A stretch of DNA of 64,000 nt, taken from positions 62,001-126,000 of the forward strand of contig JASANH010000138.1 in NCBI GenBank assembly GCA_030248295.1, written 5' to 3'. Within the stretch, counting starts at the first letter, position 1. The number at the start of each line of letters is the position of its first letter. The translations under genes and the position numbers were made by a program. Of the stretch, positions 24,808 to 36,660 are shown one piece after another. A model generated the notes under the pieces. It made no database searches. It saw nothing but the letters and a program-made list of their open reading frames with translations, and was not told where the DNA came from. Source of the DNA: Mesodorylaimus sp. YZB2_4. Lineage: Eukaryota > Nematoda > Enoplea > Dorylaimida > Dorylaimidae.

Positions 24808-27800
24808 ATGACCGCGCTAGCAGTAAGTCGCCGTGCGAAATTCAGTCTTCATCCCGTCGAGCCGAAACCGATTAACACGAACCCATTGGGCTTGCTAATA
24901 ATAATGAAAGACCCCAGCAAGCGAAAACCCTCGATGGGCTCGAGCGCCATGGATGGCAATCGGTCTGATGATAACGAACCATCAGCATTTTCATACTCCG
25001 ATACAGACGACGATTCGGACGAAGACTGGAACGAGGACCGTCGAGCCTATTTCAGTGAACTAAATGACGAATACCTTATGGCTATGACCCTGGAAAAACA
25101 GCGCGTCCAATTCGAACCGTGCCGTAAGTTAGGACGGGAAGCCAATTTGAAGAGTAAGGGCGGGAAGCAATCAGTGAAAAGGAAGAATGTGTACAAAAAA
25201 ACCACACATGAAAAGGAGAACAAAGATCAAAACGCCAGAGGCTACAGTCCGCGGAAATCGTCTGCTCCGCCTGAGGCACGTCCGAGTCGTCATTTCTGGT
25301 CCACGTCGAGGTCGTCGTGGTCGGCGATCGGGCGCTTCTTCGGAAAACTAAAACACGGACACAGTCGCGAGGGAGATCACCTTCGAAGATCGTCGATCGA
25401 AACTACGTCGTCAGCCGAAACGGATGACCGATCGGATGACGTTGGTCGAACCCGCAGTTTATCCCACGATGATCCAGCCGCTTTCTTAAAACAATTGCAA
25501 AGCGACTTGCTGTCAGGGGCAATAAAGCAGAGTGGCAATGTGTCGGTAAGTGATTCTGACAGTGCCAAAAAGGTGCTCTATCTGGTCTGCTTTGATGGGC
25601 GAGAGTTGTCGCTATGATTCCGTCACATTACTTGAGATGACATCGGGTCCGTGCACTGTGTGCAGCAGCATGCACTGTATAAGATAGGAGGCACACTTTG
25701 GTCTCGTGTAGGCTGGAGACGGGAGAGGAACCACAATGCAGCGAAGTCAATTCTTCAATTTCGACCTGCCTACTATACACTACAAACGGCCTGTATAGTA
25801 CGATAGCTCATCTGATCTTTTTTTCAGCATCTCAAAGTGGTTAGCAAGCACGCCGGCGACTTACAGTTTACTGTAACAAGTACAGGAAGTAAGGTTGATT
25901 CATTCACACGTCTTTCCACCCCGCATAAGTTAGCCTCTTTCCAGACGAGTCATTGGCTGTGTGCAAAGAGTACTTCTCTCGACTGACCTGTTATGATGCA
26001 ATGCCCCATTTGAGTCAAGCGGTGGCCATCGATACTCGAACCCCCGTGAGTAATATGCTCAGTTTTGTGTCCTGCTGGTGAATAACAGCGCAAGGAATGT
26101 TCTCAGTACATTTTGGAAATTCTTGTTTTCTTACTGTTCGTAGATGGAAGAAGTGTTCAATATACTGCGTCGTCATCGTACAGTGGGGGCTGTCATGTGG
26201 AACTCGTCGCAAACATCGGACTGTATGGCTTCAGGGCAGAAAATATGCGATATGGGATCTCTGGTTCATCTATTCTGGCCGTATTTCATCGACGCCTCCT
26301 CATCCGACTCGAAAATATCCAACTTCGTCAGGCAACCAATCATGAACTTTATCGCAACTTTTGCCAAAAGCAAGAATGATGCATTTGAGACTGGCGTCTC
26401 GGCCGAACTCGGGTAATGACCAGTTTTTTTGCTTTCACACACGAACAAGAGCAACATATTTTTCAAAACATTGGCATCATCGTTTTGAATCTCGAGATGA
26501 TAAACATATTTTCATCTAATCCAAATGCAAAATAGGGACTGCTACGAGCAACCAGTCTGACATATAAGAAAGGAGAGGCTTATTTATTACGTTTAGGCCT
26601 GTGTTAAGAACAGGTCATGATAGATTGACGAGCACGTGCTCGTTCTATGGCCCATAGGTCTCAACTGTCTCCAACCTTATATGACGAGAGGCTGACTGAT
26701 AGTTGCACGTGCCTTTCACAGTGACTGTTTATTACTATTAGGCATGATCATGTGAGAAAAGACGGATAGTGAACGTCCAATGGCAACACAGTGTGATTGC
26801 AATGCATGCAGGGGCGTGCAAAAAATTCTTATCGACTGTTGATATTCCTTACGTGGTACTCTTCAACCTTTTTAGCATCATCGATGCGGCTCGTTTATTC
26901 TGTCATCAGGCTGTCCCAGGCATTTCAATTCCATCGATGCAAGAATCGTGTTCTAGTCAACTTGGAGAGAGTGGGCGTTTTCTGCTACCCTTGGTCGACG
27001 AACTGACCGGTGACGTCATTCATATTATTTCGGCCAACGACGCTGTCCGCTTCCTGAGTAAAGAGGTACGAGTATGTTACTCTGCATACATGCGTACGTG
27101 TTGATGGGGAATGAGGGGGAGTGGAATTTCGTTTACGTTTTGTATGTTGGTATGATGTTGATCCGTCATCACATCCTATTGAGATCACACGTGCTAGAGG
27201 GGCACTGCCGTGTCCCCGAGGATTGTACCGACGCAGATGGGAGGAGGAGAGAGAAAGTACGAATTCCGACCTGCAGTATTTGCCAACTAGGAACCGGTAT
27301 ATTATATAGAAATAGGTTACAGGATAAACGAGTTTTAAAATCTATATGTGTGTATAGACAGTACTTTGTATGCTGCCACGCACGCGCACAACTTCGATTT
27401 CACTTTTCAGATATGCAAATTCGATTTGACAGCAGCATTCGAGCGGACACGAATTTCAGACATTGCACGTCTTTCGAAACCTAATTCGACGCCATTATCG
27501 CCCCAGGACGCACCAAAATGGTGGCTTTATTTGGACTGCACACTAAAGCATGCGGCATCGATGTTGGTCGAGAGCCAAGCGAGTGCACTACCCGTTTTCG
27601 ATCGTTCGAATGCGTCTAAGCCAACCTACGAAACGATGTTGTCGATGGCTGACGTGGTTGATCTCGTGGCCAAATCAGGATACTCTAGCGATTTGGTTTT
27701 GTCGAAAAACCTCGGCGACCTGTTGCATGAGATTTCAAAAGTAAGCTTGTTCGCTTGTATCTCTCTTATCCTACCAGGTTACGTCTTTTCATGGGCACTA

Positions 27801-28319
27801 GCAAGATAACAGTGTACGCTCCGTGTTTTGACTCAATAAGCAGCATTGTGCTAGCCGCCAGTAATACCCCAAATGTGGCACGAAGATAGTTTAGTTTTGA
27901 TGAAATAGATGTTTAGGTCGTTTCTGGCTGTAAAAGACTGTTTCGAGCGATCGTTAGACAAACGGCTAGGAGTGGCTAAGCAAATCTTACTGCGCACATG
28001 ACCTTTTTAGAAAGACGTTCCACATTTCTACATGACCACCGCATTTTCAAAGGTTCTAAAGACTATTGCCTCTTGTAATACGGAGCATGCAAGTTGGGAT
28101 TCTATGTTGCCAATGGCCGTCATATTTAACGACGAAGGTGAATTCGCTGGATTTCTGGAAGCCAAGGATTTACTGACCATCGTCCTCTCATTGGACGAGC
28201 AGGCAAATCAGAACGGAAACAAAACCGTCGATAAGGCTACCAATCATGAAAGACACGATTCTGGTGTGAGCGATGTGGAACTATTATTTCCTGACGAGAC
28301 CTTGGATTTGGGTTCATAG
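24808..28319 (+). CDS. Divergent AMPK gamma-like four-CBS protein, paralogue A
   Basis: Seven exons: 24808-25545, 25828-25888, 25945-26045, 26144-26412, 26876-27065, 27411-27740 and 28011-28319. The product is 665 residues from the first ATG, or 633 from the ATG at 24904. The first 245 residues are low-complexity, acidic then basic, with kinase-type sites RRSSIE and RTRSLSHD. Four CBS motifs follow in gamma-subunit order. CBS1 has FSRLTCYDAMP and VMWNSS, matching HxCYD...LWDS. CBS2 has LLPLVDELTGDV and ANDAVRFL; CBS3 has ASALPVFD and SMADVVDLV; CBS4 has FAGFLEAKDLL. True gamma subunits regulate AMPK by binding AMP, ADP or ATP. Here the arginine of CBS1, the His-Arg of CBS2 and the His-Arg of CBS4 are replaced, while the ribose-binding aspartates of CBS1, 3 and 4 remain. 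A tandem paralogue lies 3 kb downstream. Another CBS-pair protein is the alternative, but CBS order and linkers favour gamma. Confidence 0.8.
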
Positions 28320-31300
28320 ATCAGTCTGTGGTTTCTAGCAGTTGAACTTTGGCATGAAATGTGCTTTTCTGTATCTGCCGTTTTATACAAATTTTATTGA
28401 ATACGTACAAGTTTTGAATACGTTGCATTCGTACCTGCGAACTATTCCCAGAATGTTCTTGTAAAGACTTGTACCTTTTTGCAAAGCGAAAAGTAGAGAA
28501 GCCTGAGCGGAGAAGTTGGCATGATTTATCAAGACTGTTTCGGAGAGTGGCAGCACGAAAAAAAAATAAGGAAAGAAGCTGCCCAGGAAAATCGAGTTAG
28601 AGCTAGCTTGTTCCAATCGCGTAGCTGGTTTTTGAGTGAAATAACTGTAAGTGGTGGCGTTCGTCGGGTAGGTTTTCTTTCCTGGGGACTGCTCCTTGTG
28701 TTGGCAGCACAACCATTCGTCATGCAAAGCGAGAGAGAAAAATTTGATGTTTTTCGTTTTTCACGAATGCTTTGAGTTCGTGTGAAGAGTAATCGAGCCT
28801 AGCGAGGGCACAATGCGAAAAAATTAAGGCGCAGTAATCGGCAGGAGCATGGGGCTGCTTTTATAGTAGGCTGCTTAGGCAGGAGCATGGGCTGCTTTTG
28901 GGCTACCAGTGCTTTACCTTGTCGCCTGGATATCACTTATTATTACGTGTGCATGACGACCCAGTATTCAACAAACAAGATCTCTTACTGGTACTTAGCG
29001 CCAGAAGTGATCTCTTGCTTCCTGTTTTTAGTGCAGAGTGGACCAGTCCGCCATTTCTGATTTATGACAGTCTCATAAACCTGCGATTTTGAGCACCCGT
29101 CTGTGCAGTCGTTGTTGCAAGTGAATATGCGTTCATGTTTTATCACATCACCATACGCTTATGGGCACTCGAGGGCGAAGGGACACGTGTTACAAGAAAT
29201 GATATGCCGGACCGCGAGTCGAACACTCGCCCGTAAATGCGTACCTGGCGTGAAAGGCAGACGTTTAAACCCGCCAGGCCACGAGCAGGGGGGTTAGGCT
29301 CATCAGCTGAATCACGGCTACAACAAACAAGAACGAGCTCATGGTTCTCTGATACGACCGAGCACATCGCCTTTGCATAATTTCTTCTCTACGAAAGACA
29401 CGAGAAAGGCGCCTTTTATTTTCATACCATTAGCACATGCCATTCGAATATTGGTATATCCCCCATTTTTGATTCGAATTCGTGTATAAGCTCTTATAAT
29501 GGCTCACGAAGTTCACAGCACGAGAGTCACTTGTGTCCTTGCTGTGACTAATAGCGCCCCACAAATATGTAAGTATCCATACCGTACTTAGCCATTACTG
29601 CTGAGTAAACTTCGAAGTGAAGCTCAGCTATGGATCCTATTCTATGTACAGTAGGTCGAGCAGGTCCGTATATACTGTACATTGCTGTACCTCTTCCCCC
29701 ACCCATTACAGTATGTCGGAATGGTTCAAGGCACACGTGGGCTTTGGCTGGAAAATGTAAGCGCTAACATCGATCCTGATTTCGTCCAATTTATACAGTA
29801 TGTGCACGAAGATTCAACCTTGATCTACACTTTGACTGGCAATTTGCCAAGTACTCAACTGATCGAGACCGACGTAATTAGACCAAATCAAAGATATGCC
29901 TCACAACGCGGATAGTATGTATGTACCTATATCCCCTATTATTTGTGCTTCCGGCTGAGTGATGACATGGGCATTTTGGCTGCGTGTAGGTACATACAGT
30001 ATCTGTTTTCAAATGCGAGTGAGCAACGCGGAATAAACCGCAGCAACATCCCTAGTGTCTTCTAAATTTGCAGGCGTTATCTAATCTAATCTGGCCAATA
30101 ATGCTGTCAAGATAGGCCTGCTTCTGTTGGCAGCTAGAGATAAGCGCTGGTTACTGTCGACTTCTCTTTCTGACTGGCGTAAGACCAAGCCTTGTTACCA
30201 TAAACATGTTCAACGTTGAACTGGGTCATGACAGTCATCAAGCCGTCTGACCTAGTTTTAAAACCCGCACTATCATTTACAACCCCGTTTTTGTAAGGTT
30301 TGCAGTGCGGAGCTATAAACATTCCAGACTGTACAAGCCACTTTCACCATAGACTCTGGCTTGAGAGAAGCTCTTGAATAGTAATAGGGCATAAAAGAGA
30401 CGAGCGAGTGGGCATAAATCTCAGAATCAACAACACTCTACGATTACTTGTTGATGCGGAAAAGACACTTCTGCTTGGCAAATATGCAATATTGTGTTAC
30501 TTGGCCACGAGCCATCCAAAGTAACAAGGTTGTGGAAAGCCAAGAATTGGAGAGCATTGCTTTGTGTTTCAAGCTTTTTTCCTTCCTATTTGAATCTTGC
30601 AGCAGGTGTGCCCTAACAAAGAAAAGCTATTGATGACGTTCAATAGCATGAAAGCGCAGCTCGGTTAACGGGTGTTCTATTTCTGTTCAATGTTTACCCT
30701 ACGTTGCTAATAAGTTGGACTTCCCTAGATGGGAATATTTCATAAGAAGGGGCTTCTAGCCGATGTTTTGGTCACACATATCTGGAGAGTACCATACGTG
30801 CACTCTCTCCATCCTCCTAGATGCACATCAGCACCATCAGCAGCCTCATCATCCGTCTACTTTTTATACTACACTAACCGAGCCAAGCACAGATAAGACG
30901 TCGTATTGTGATCAAAAAATTCCATTCTAAACTACAAACAACAGCTTAGTCATTTGTAGTCGAGTGGTCGATTCGACGCAGCAAAGTGTGCGGGTGGAAG
31001 CCTCCATCTTCAAGTGACGGAAGCGGTTTGTGATCATTGCTTCGTTGTTTACTGCTGGAAGCAATCTAACTCAAGGAATTCTCCAAAATCTTTATGGAAT
31101 CGTCTCCTTTCCTCGCACTTGGCGCCACGCTGACTAGCGAAGCAGATTGAGCTCGTATTTCTGGGAAGTTAGTCACCCTAGGTGAATTTCGACACGCCTG
31201 AACGGCAAAAGGGAGACGATAAAAGTGAAATTTTAGTACCGTCGTATCACTTTACGTATTCACTTTTAGGACTACGTGCTTTGGGCGAGATCGTTGAGTC

Positions 31301-31332
31301 CTTCGCCAGTCGATCCTTTGCACATTGTAGCT
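28320..31332. other. Region between the two AMPK-gamma-like genes
   Basis: It holds a 23-nt direct repeat (28840 and 28878) and a minus-strand tRNA-derived SINE at 29165-29290. The word TACTGTA or its complement TACAGTA is frequent around 29650-30000. No coding exon was recognised. The leader of paralogue B probably ends at one of two acceptors just before 31333. Confidence 0.4.
29165..29290 (-). repeat. tRNA-derived SINE, copy A
   Basis: On the minus strand this contains an A-box-like TGGCCTGG and a B box (GTGTTCGACTCGCGG) about 55 nt apart, with CTTTCACG between them as in a tRNA anticodon loop. A second copy lies at 57045-57176 with the same flanking segment (GCACTCGAGGG-GAAGGGACAC) outside the tRNA part. 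A shared non-tRNA tail marks this as a SINE rather than a tRNA gene. Confidence 0.7.
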
Positions 31333-33825
31333 ATGAATTTCGCGGAGCAATTGATGGCTGTGCATAGACAGACTATTCCATACCGGGATTATTACTCTAA
31401 TATTTCTATCAATACCACACCATCGTTTTCAGACGACGATTCGCCAGCTGATAGCGTATTTACTGATAAAAGCAAGGACTCGAATGGCCAATCGTCAGAA
31501 AATCGATTAAGTCGAGAATTAGCTGCAATCTTCCCTGTCAATCGATTGCTGTCTGTGGACGAGAGGGAAACATCGAGACCAAGGAAGAAGAACATTTACA
31601 TACAGCAACGGGTCAAACATAGTTCGGGTGGCTCTGGTAATTGCAATAATAAGGTGGCCACAGCCTGGAAAAAGATTACTGACAAATTCGGAAAGGCGCA
31701 ACATAAAAGTCCAAAGCCCCCTGAGACGTCGGAATTCGATGCATGGAGGCGATACTCGTTAGATACGCCACCTAGGAGTACAGAGAAAGGAAATGACGAG
31801 AAAAAGCGACGAGCCTCATTGGCTGCTGGCAATCATTTGGCCCGGCTGATGTCGTTGGATGCAGACGCGAATGGCGGACGGCCCAGGGAACATAGGCCAT
31901 ACAGACCAAGGAGCAGCAGTTCTGTAAGTACCGAAGACATTTTCCAGATCCATGTGCACCAAATATGAGCAAATGCGGTGATTGTGTAAGTCTTAGCCCA
32001 CTCTAATCGTAAGTTGTATGCTGATTCAGCATAAGTCTTGGTTCCATGCGCTAACCTCGCTAGCGCAAACTGTCATTTCCCTGTCATATTCTTTTCACGT
32101 GAGCAATTTTTAAGGTCAAGCATGAAAAACGTAGACAGAACATATCAAATTCAGAAAACGACCTTCTTGTTTTCACGCGTTCCCTTTTTCAGCATTTCAG
32201 AATTGTGAGCAAACACGCTGAAACTGCCGACTTCACTGTAACAACACCGTCAAAGCTGGCCGACGCTAGTGCTTTGTGTCAAGAGTATTTCACACGGATG
32301 ACGTGTTACGATGCTGTCCCGCAAATCACCTCGGTCATCGCAGTGGAGAAGACGTTACCCGTAAGCTTAGAAACAAACGTACTGTACATAGACTCGACGC
32401 AATACACAACAACTTTTTGCAGATTTCGAACGTGTTCAATATCTTTTGCGATAACAATGCGAGAGCCATAGTCCTCTGGGACTCGACCACAAACTCTGTT
32501 TTGGGTACTTGCCACGTGGATGACTTGGTGTGTCAATTATGGGCCAAGGCCCGCCAAAGTGGGAGCGATGGTCTGTTCAATGTCGAAACAGACTTTGCGC
32601 AACCGTTGATCGAGATCTGTCGAGCTCCTTCCTTGAAATCAGCGTCTGTTGACACAAAGTATGGTAGTCATGCCAGCACGAGTATCTGTAGTGAGGAATG
32701 CAGTTCGCTGAAAAACAATCTATTGCGTTCTTATCATAAAAATTCCCCCCCCCCCCCCCCCACCTGAAAGCCGCTTGTGCCTGTCGTAACGGTTTGGCAG
32801 TTCCATGTGGTGGCACGCTTCTCATATTATAGCCGTAGGACCGGAGTATCATAGAGGCGACGGGTAAGGCCAGCCCCATCAGTCTCGCACCCCTCATGAC
32901 TTCAATCTCAAGACAACCGCACTGACTCCGTTTTCTATTTTAGTCTTCTGGACACAGCGCGCCTGATATGTGCAAGAAGGGATGGATATGAAAGCTCGAA
33001 ACGATTGGCCCTGTTCAAGTCTACAGATGATGTGGTCCACTTATTATCAGCTTGGGACATATTACACTTTTTTAGTCAACAGGCAAATCTACCAGCTGCG
33101 TCCTATCCATGCCATTATCTAACCGGCATTGTTTCAGGTTAGCAAATTTTACACCGCTCTTACGGCCTTTGATCGGACGCTAGGTTCCATTTTGCCAGAA
33201 CCCTATCACCAACTTGAGGTGTTGACTGAAACGAAACCGCTAAAAGAAATCATAGGTTCGCTTGCTGCGAATGGAGGGGGCGCTGCCATTGTGCGTCTTG
33301 AGCTAGCCGATGGGAAAAGGGCTGTGGTCACATTGTCATTCGCGGACATTATCCAGTACGTGGTCGATACTCACGGTTCATGGAACGAAGCCGATGCGAA
33401 TAACAAGACTCTTGGGCATGTGGCACGACACTACACAAAGGTATGTATAGATTATGGGTCGTGGTTTGGAGTGAGAGCTGCAGATGCCTCTACAATAGGC
33501 GCGAAGCAAAGTAGTAATCCAAGGAAATTGTTTGATATCACGCGCCAGATACAACTCATGACCTTTGTTTCCTTTACAGAAGGCTTCCCTGGTCTTCACG
33601 GCCAACACGCCATTGTTTGCAGTTCTCAGAGACTGGGTTCCATCCATGACTGTCGATATGCCTGTGGTGGTAGTTGAGGACAGCATTAGGCAAAACGTGC
33701 TTGGTGTTCTCGAGCCAGAACATTTACTACGGGCACTTTTACTGGATTCGGTTCCGAGCAATTGTGGCAGAGTCACTCAGAACGGTACGAGCTCAACTGA
33801 CATTCCTGTCTCGACGCGGTTATAA
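31333..33825 (+). CDS. Divergent AMPK gamma-like four-CBS protein, paralogue B
   Basis: Six exons: 31333-31923, 32193-32360, 32423-32658, 32944-33082, 33138-33440 and 33580-33825, giving about 560 residues. The N-terminal 197 residues are serine-rich with sites RRYSLD and RRASLA. The CBS part opens with HFRIVSKHAE, matching HLKVVSKHAG in paralogue A, then FTRMTCYDAVP and ARAIVLWDST in CBS1, closer to the canonical gamma sequence RAAPLWDS than paralogue A. CBS2 has LLDTARLIC and SAWDILHFF, CBS3 has AAIVRLELADG and SFADIIQYV, CBS4 has DMPVVVVED and GVLEPEHLL. The CBS1 arginine is kept; the basic pairs of CBS2 and CBS4 and the CBS4 aspartate are lost. Intron positions largely match paralogue A; one intron is absent. 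The intron at 33083-33137 starts with GC. The end of exon 3 is the least certain junction. Confidence 0.78.
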
Positions 33826-34860
33826 CATACAACGTGCTGAGCTGGCTGATGGGTACGAGGTAGTATGGGTGACTCGTTGTGAGACATGATTACTTATTTG
33901 TCATGAGTCTAGGCGTAGATGGTAACAATATTGTTGTGGGATATTTATACGTGACGCGTTGGTTCTTTTTTAACCTGTGCAATGCCTGCTGAAGTTGTTT
34001 TAAGGATTGTAAAATCTGAACGTCGACTAGTTGGTGTTTTCAGTTTTTGACAAACTATGCCCATTCTGTAAACAGTAGGCTTGTACTTGCAACAAAACAA
34101 TCAAGAACTATCCTGGTTGGTGCAACAACAGAAACTACATCACAACGAGCTGCCTCCAACTCTTCAGCTGTCCAAAATGTCTTATCACATATTAAATCCT
34201 TGGCTCGCCCTAGGGCAGATTAGGGCTAGCCAGAGGATGGCTCAAGCCACAGGAACCAATCCACGCAGTCCACGGAAATCTCGTACTAAAGCTTACTGTC
34301 CCACACTAAGACCCGTGTAGAGTCACGATTCGGGGAGCAATAGCAATAGTTATAAGTAAGTGACTTGCAAAGGCTCACGGGAGAGCTGCGGAATAAAATT
34401 TTTAAACATCAGCGACCTTTCTGCAGCTTGAGCTTGATCTACTTCTCTGAGTAAAGGTTTCGACGAAGCTAGGGTTCAGGCTAGTGCAGTGCAGCAGTAG
34501 CCTTGGCTGCTGTGACTAATCGTAAGTTGGCAGTTTCGGCGTGTCTTGCTACGATCCTAAACTTCTATAGACCATGTGCAAACAAGAAGATAGCGATTAT
34601 AAATTATTTGAAGGTCTGTGGTCGAATTAGCATATCAACTAGCTCATGCCGACATGGCCAGAATGATGCGCGTTGATATCCAGTCAACATCCTCAAGGAA
34701 TTTTGTTCTTTACGAAAAGCTGATAAAATCTCTAATAATAAGCCAACAGAAATACTTCGACCTAACGGAAGTCGCAAAAATATAAACACACTGCCTAAAA
34801 TCTTATATAATCTCCTCCTCCACTGATCCTGCCCCCTATCTCAGAATTAATTTCTTACGT
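33826..34860. other. Region between paralogue B and GFRP
   Basis: This is the shared 3' side of two convergent genes. An ORF at 34081-34320 is glutamine- and leucine-rich but has no motif or splice context. Nothing else is supported. Confidence 0.35.
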
Positions 34861-35133
34861 TCATTCTGTCTTTTGTAACGTCCACAAGCACAAATCGTTG
34901 GTCATTGCCACCGCTTTGATGCCAAAACCGATCTTCTCTAATCTGTCCAACAAACGACAGGGCAGCGACTTGAAGGTCCAGGACATGGTTGATTTGTCGA
35001 ATGTGTAGTCGGCCACATCCCTAATCTCTGGTAGGAAGTCGTGGGCGTTGGCCGATCCATAGTTTACACGGGTCCATGCATTCTCGCTTTTGGACAATAA
35101 TTTTGGATCGGTGCTAACCAACAGGTATGGCAT
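34861..35133 (-). CDS. GCHFR: GTP cyclohydrolase I feedback regulatory protein (GFRP)
   Basis: A 90-residue protein in one coding exon on the minus strand. It opens with MPYLLVSTDPKL, closely matching the MPYLLIST start of GFRP. It ends with LLDRLEKIGFGIKAVAM and LCLWTLQK, matching LDKLERRGF...LVWCLHK of the vertebrate protein; the overall length (about 84-90) also fits. GFRP forms a pentamer that docks on GTP cyclohydrolase I, mediating feedback inhibition by tetrahydrobiopterin and activation by phenylalanine. The ATG lies about 20 nt after a splice acceptor (AACACTCAG), so the leader is spliced. The enzyme itself is not in this window. Confidence 0.9.
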   Translation of the reverse strand: MPYLLVSTDPKLLSKSENAWTRVNYGSANAHDFLPEIRDVADYTFDKSTMSWTFKSLPCRLLDRLEKIGFGIKAVAMTNDLCLWTLQKTE

Positions 35134-36655
35134 GGTGGGTGTATGTCGGGCCTGAGTGTTGAGAATCGATGATACCGAAGATGTCTTCGTACACACTTAC
35201 CTACTTATATGAGCGAGAGCAGGGTGGCGTAGTGGCGTGGGTAGCGCGATGGTCGGCGAATGATCGAAGTGAGCAAAATGGTAACCCAGACTCGAAAATG
35301 ACACACTGTTGCTGGGGTGCCGTGAATCTAGTTTTATCCTCGTATAGTGTACGTCTGTCTCCTGGTTAGGATTTACAGTCGGAGCATGGGCCAAAGATGC
35401 GAGACACTGAGCAAGAACTAGTTTTACTACAAGGCCCACACGGGCAGTTGCGAAGTCGACGTTTCGTGCCCAAAAAAGCTAGTCATGCGTTGCACTTTGG
35501 TAGAGTTCGATATATTGTACATACGGAGAGCCTGGGAATGGATACACTTTTCTTTTTTCCTCTCTCTCTCTTCTATGGGCTTGCTCGAAATTCAGTGGGG
35601 CATCTCTGATCACGGATAGAATAAAATTTGCAAAGAGGCTAGGATAAAACAAGTCAATCGTTATGGTGCCGTTACGTGCCACTCGACATCCTATTGGCCC
35701 GGCGTTTGACTATATGAGCAAATTAAAAACGATTTCGAGTAGCCATGGCTCCAGTCGAACCTCAAATACCCCGTTTTCAAATGCTGCAGTGTCTCTTTCC
35801 TTTCGGGAAGTATAAGTTCTCTGATATCGAAGTGGACTGTGTGTGTGACCGGGTAGGTCATTTTGTTCCAATTATTAGGACTTATTAAACTCCCTCTTTG
35901 ACTCACCAATCTCGTGCAGTTGTTCCCTCCCACGTTGTCCGAATGGGGGCCCACCCACGCGAAACCCGATTAACATGAGAAACAGCTTGAGATGGTGGTC
36001 GATCAAGAGTCAGATGAAGCGGATGTCGCAGTTTGCTCTTTGACATATGGATTATACTAGGCACTCTTCTTGCACGTCATACATAAAAAATATGCGGAAA
36101 TCAATCTTTCTCCAAAGATGTCATAGGCTGGCCCTAGGTGCCTATTGTTATTCAAGTTAGAGATGATATGATGGATTAACGAGGCTTGCATTAACGCTAC
36201 AAATGCATGGCTAATCTTGGATAGATGCTTATATAATACTTGTCGGTTTGTGCTCCTGACCATGCAACAAGTGCCCGTAACGGCCTTATTCCATTTTCGT
36301 TCAGCTCTAGCTCGTTGCATCTTTTCCTGGCTACTCGTGTCCAATTGTATCATAGGTCCTGACTACTCGACTTTCACTTTGACTGGACTCGTGTTACTGC
36401 TAGTTGTGTGGAAAAAGGTCGGCATGGCAAAGACTCGGAGCAATCTTTCATTTTCTAATGTATGCAGGTGATGTGTCAATAAAATACTCGGCTTTGATCG
36501 AGTTTCAAATACTTTGCCAAATGGGATGACGCGCCATAAATCTACGTTTTCCACGTCATAAAAGGGCTTTTGTGGAATTCATAAAACGACAAGACTTTTT
36601 CTGGTTTATTTCTATGGTTTATACTTGCGAGAGTGATGCAGGCGCGGGCCGGTGT
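35134..36655. other. Upstream region of GFRP
   Basis: It should contain the non-coding first exon and promoter of GFRP. A tRNA-like stretch (GGCGTAGTGGCGTGGGTAGCGC) lies at about 35225. A minus-strand hydrophobic ORF at 35439-35340 lacks an in-frame ATG and is not called as a gene. Confidence 0.35.
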
Positions 36656-36660
36656 CATGA

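Noticed and set aside
35340-35439. Hydrophobic minus-strand segment that looked like a signal peptide for the gene before GFRP
   Set aside because: It opens with GTG, no in-frame ATG was found upstream, and GFRP itself is cytosolic and complete from its own ATG.
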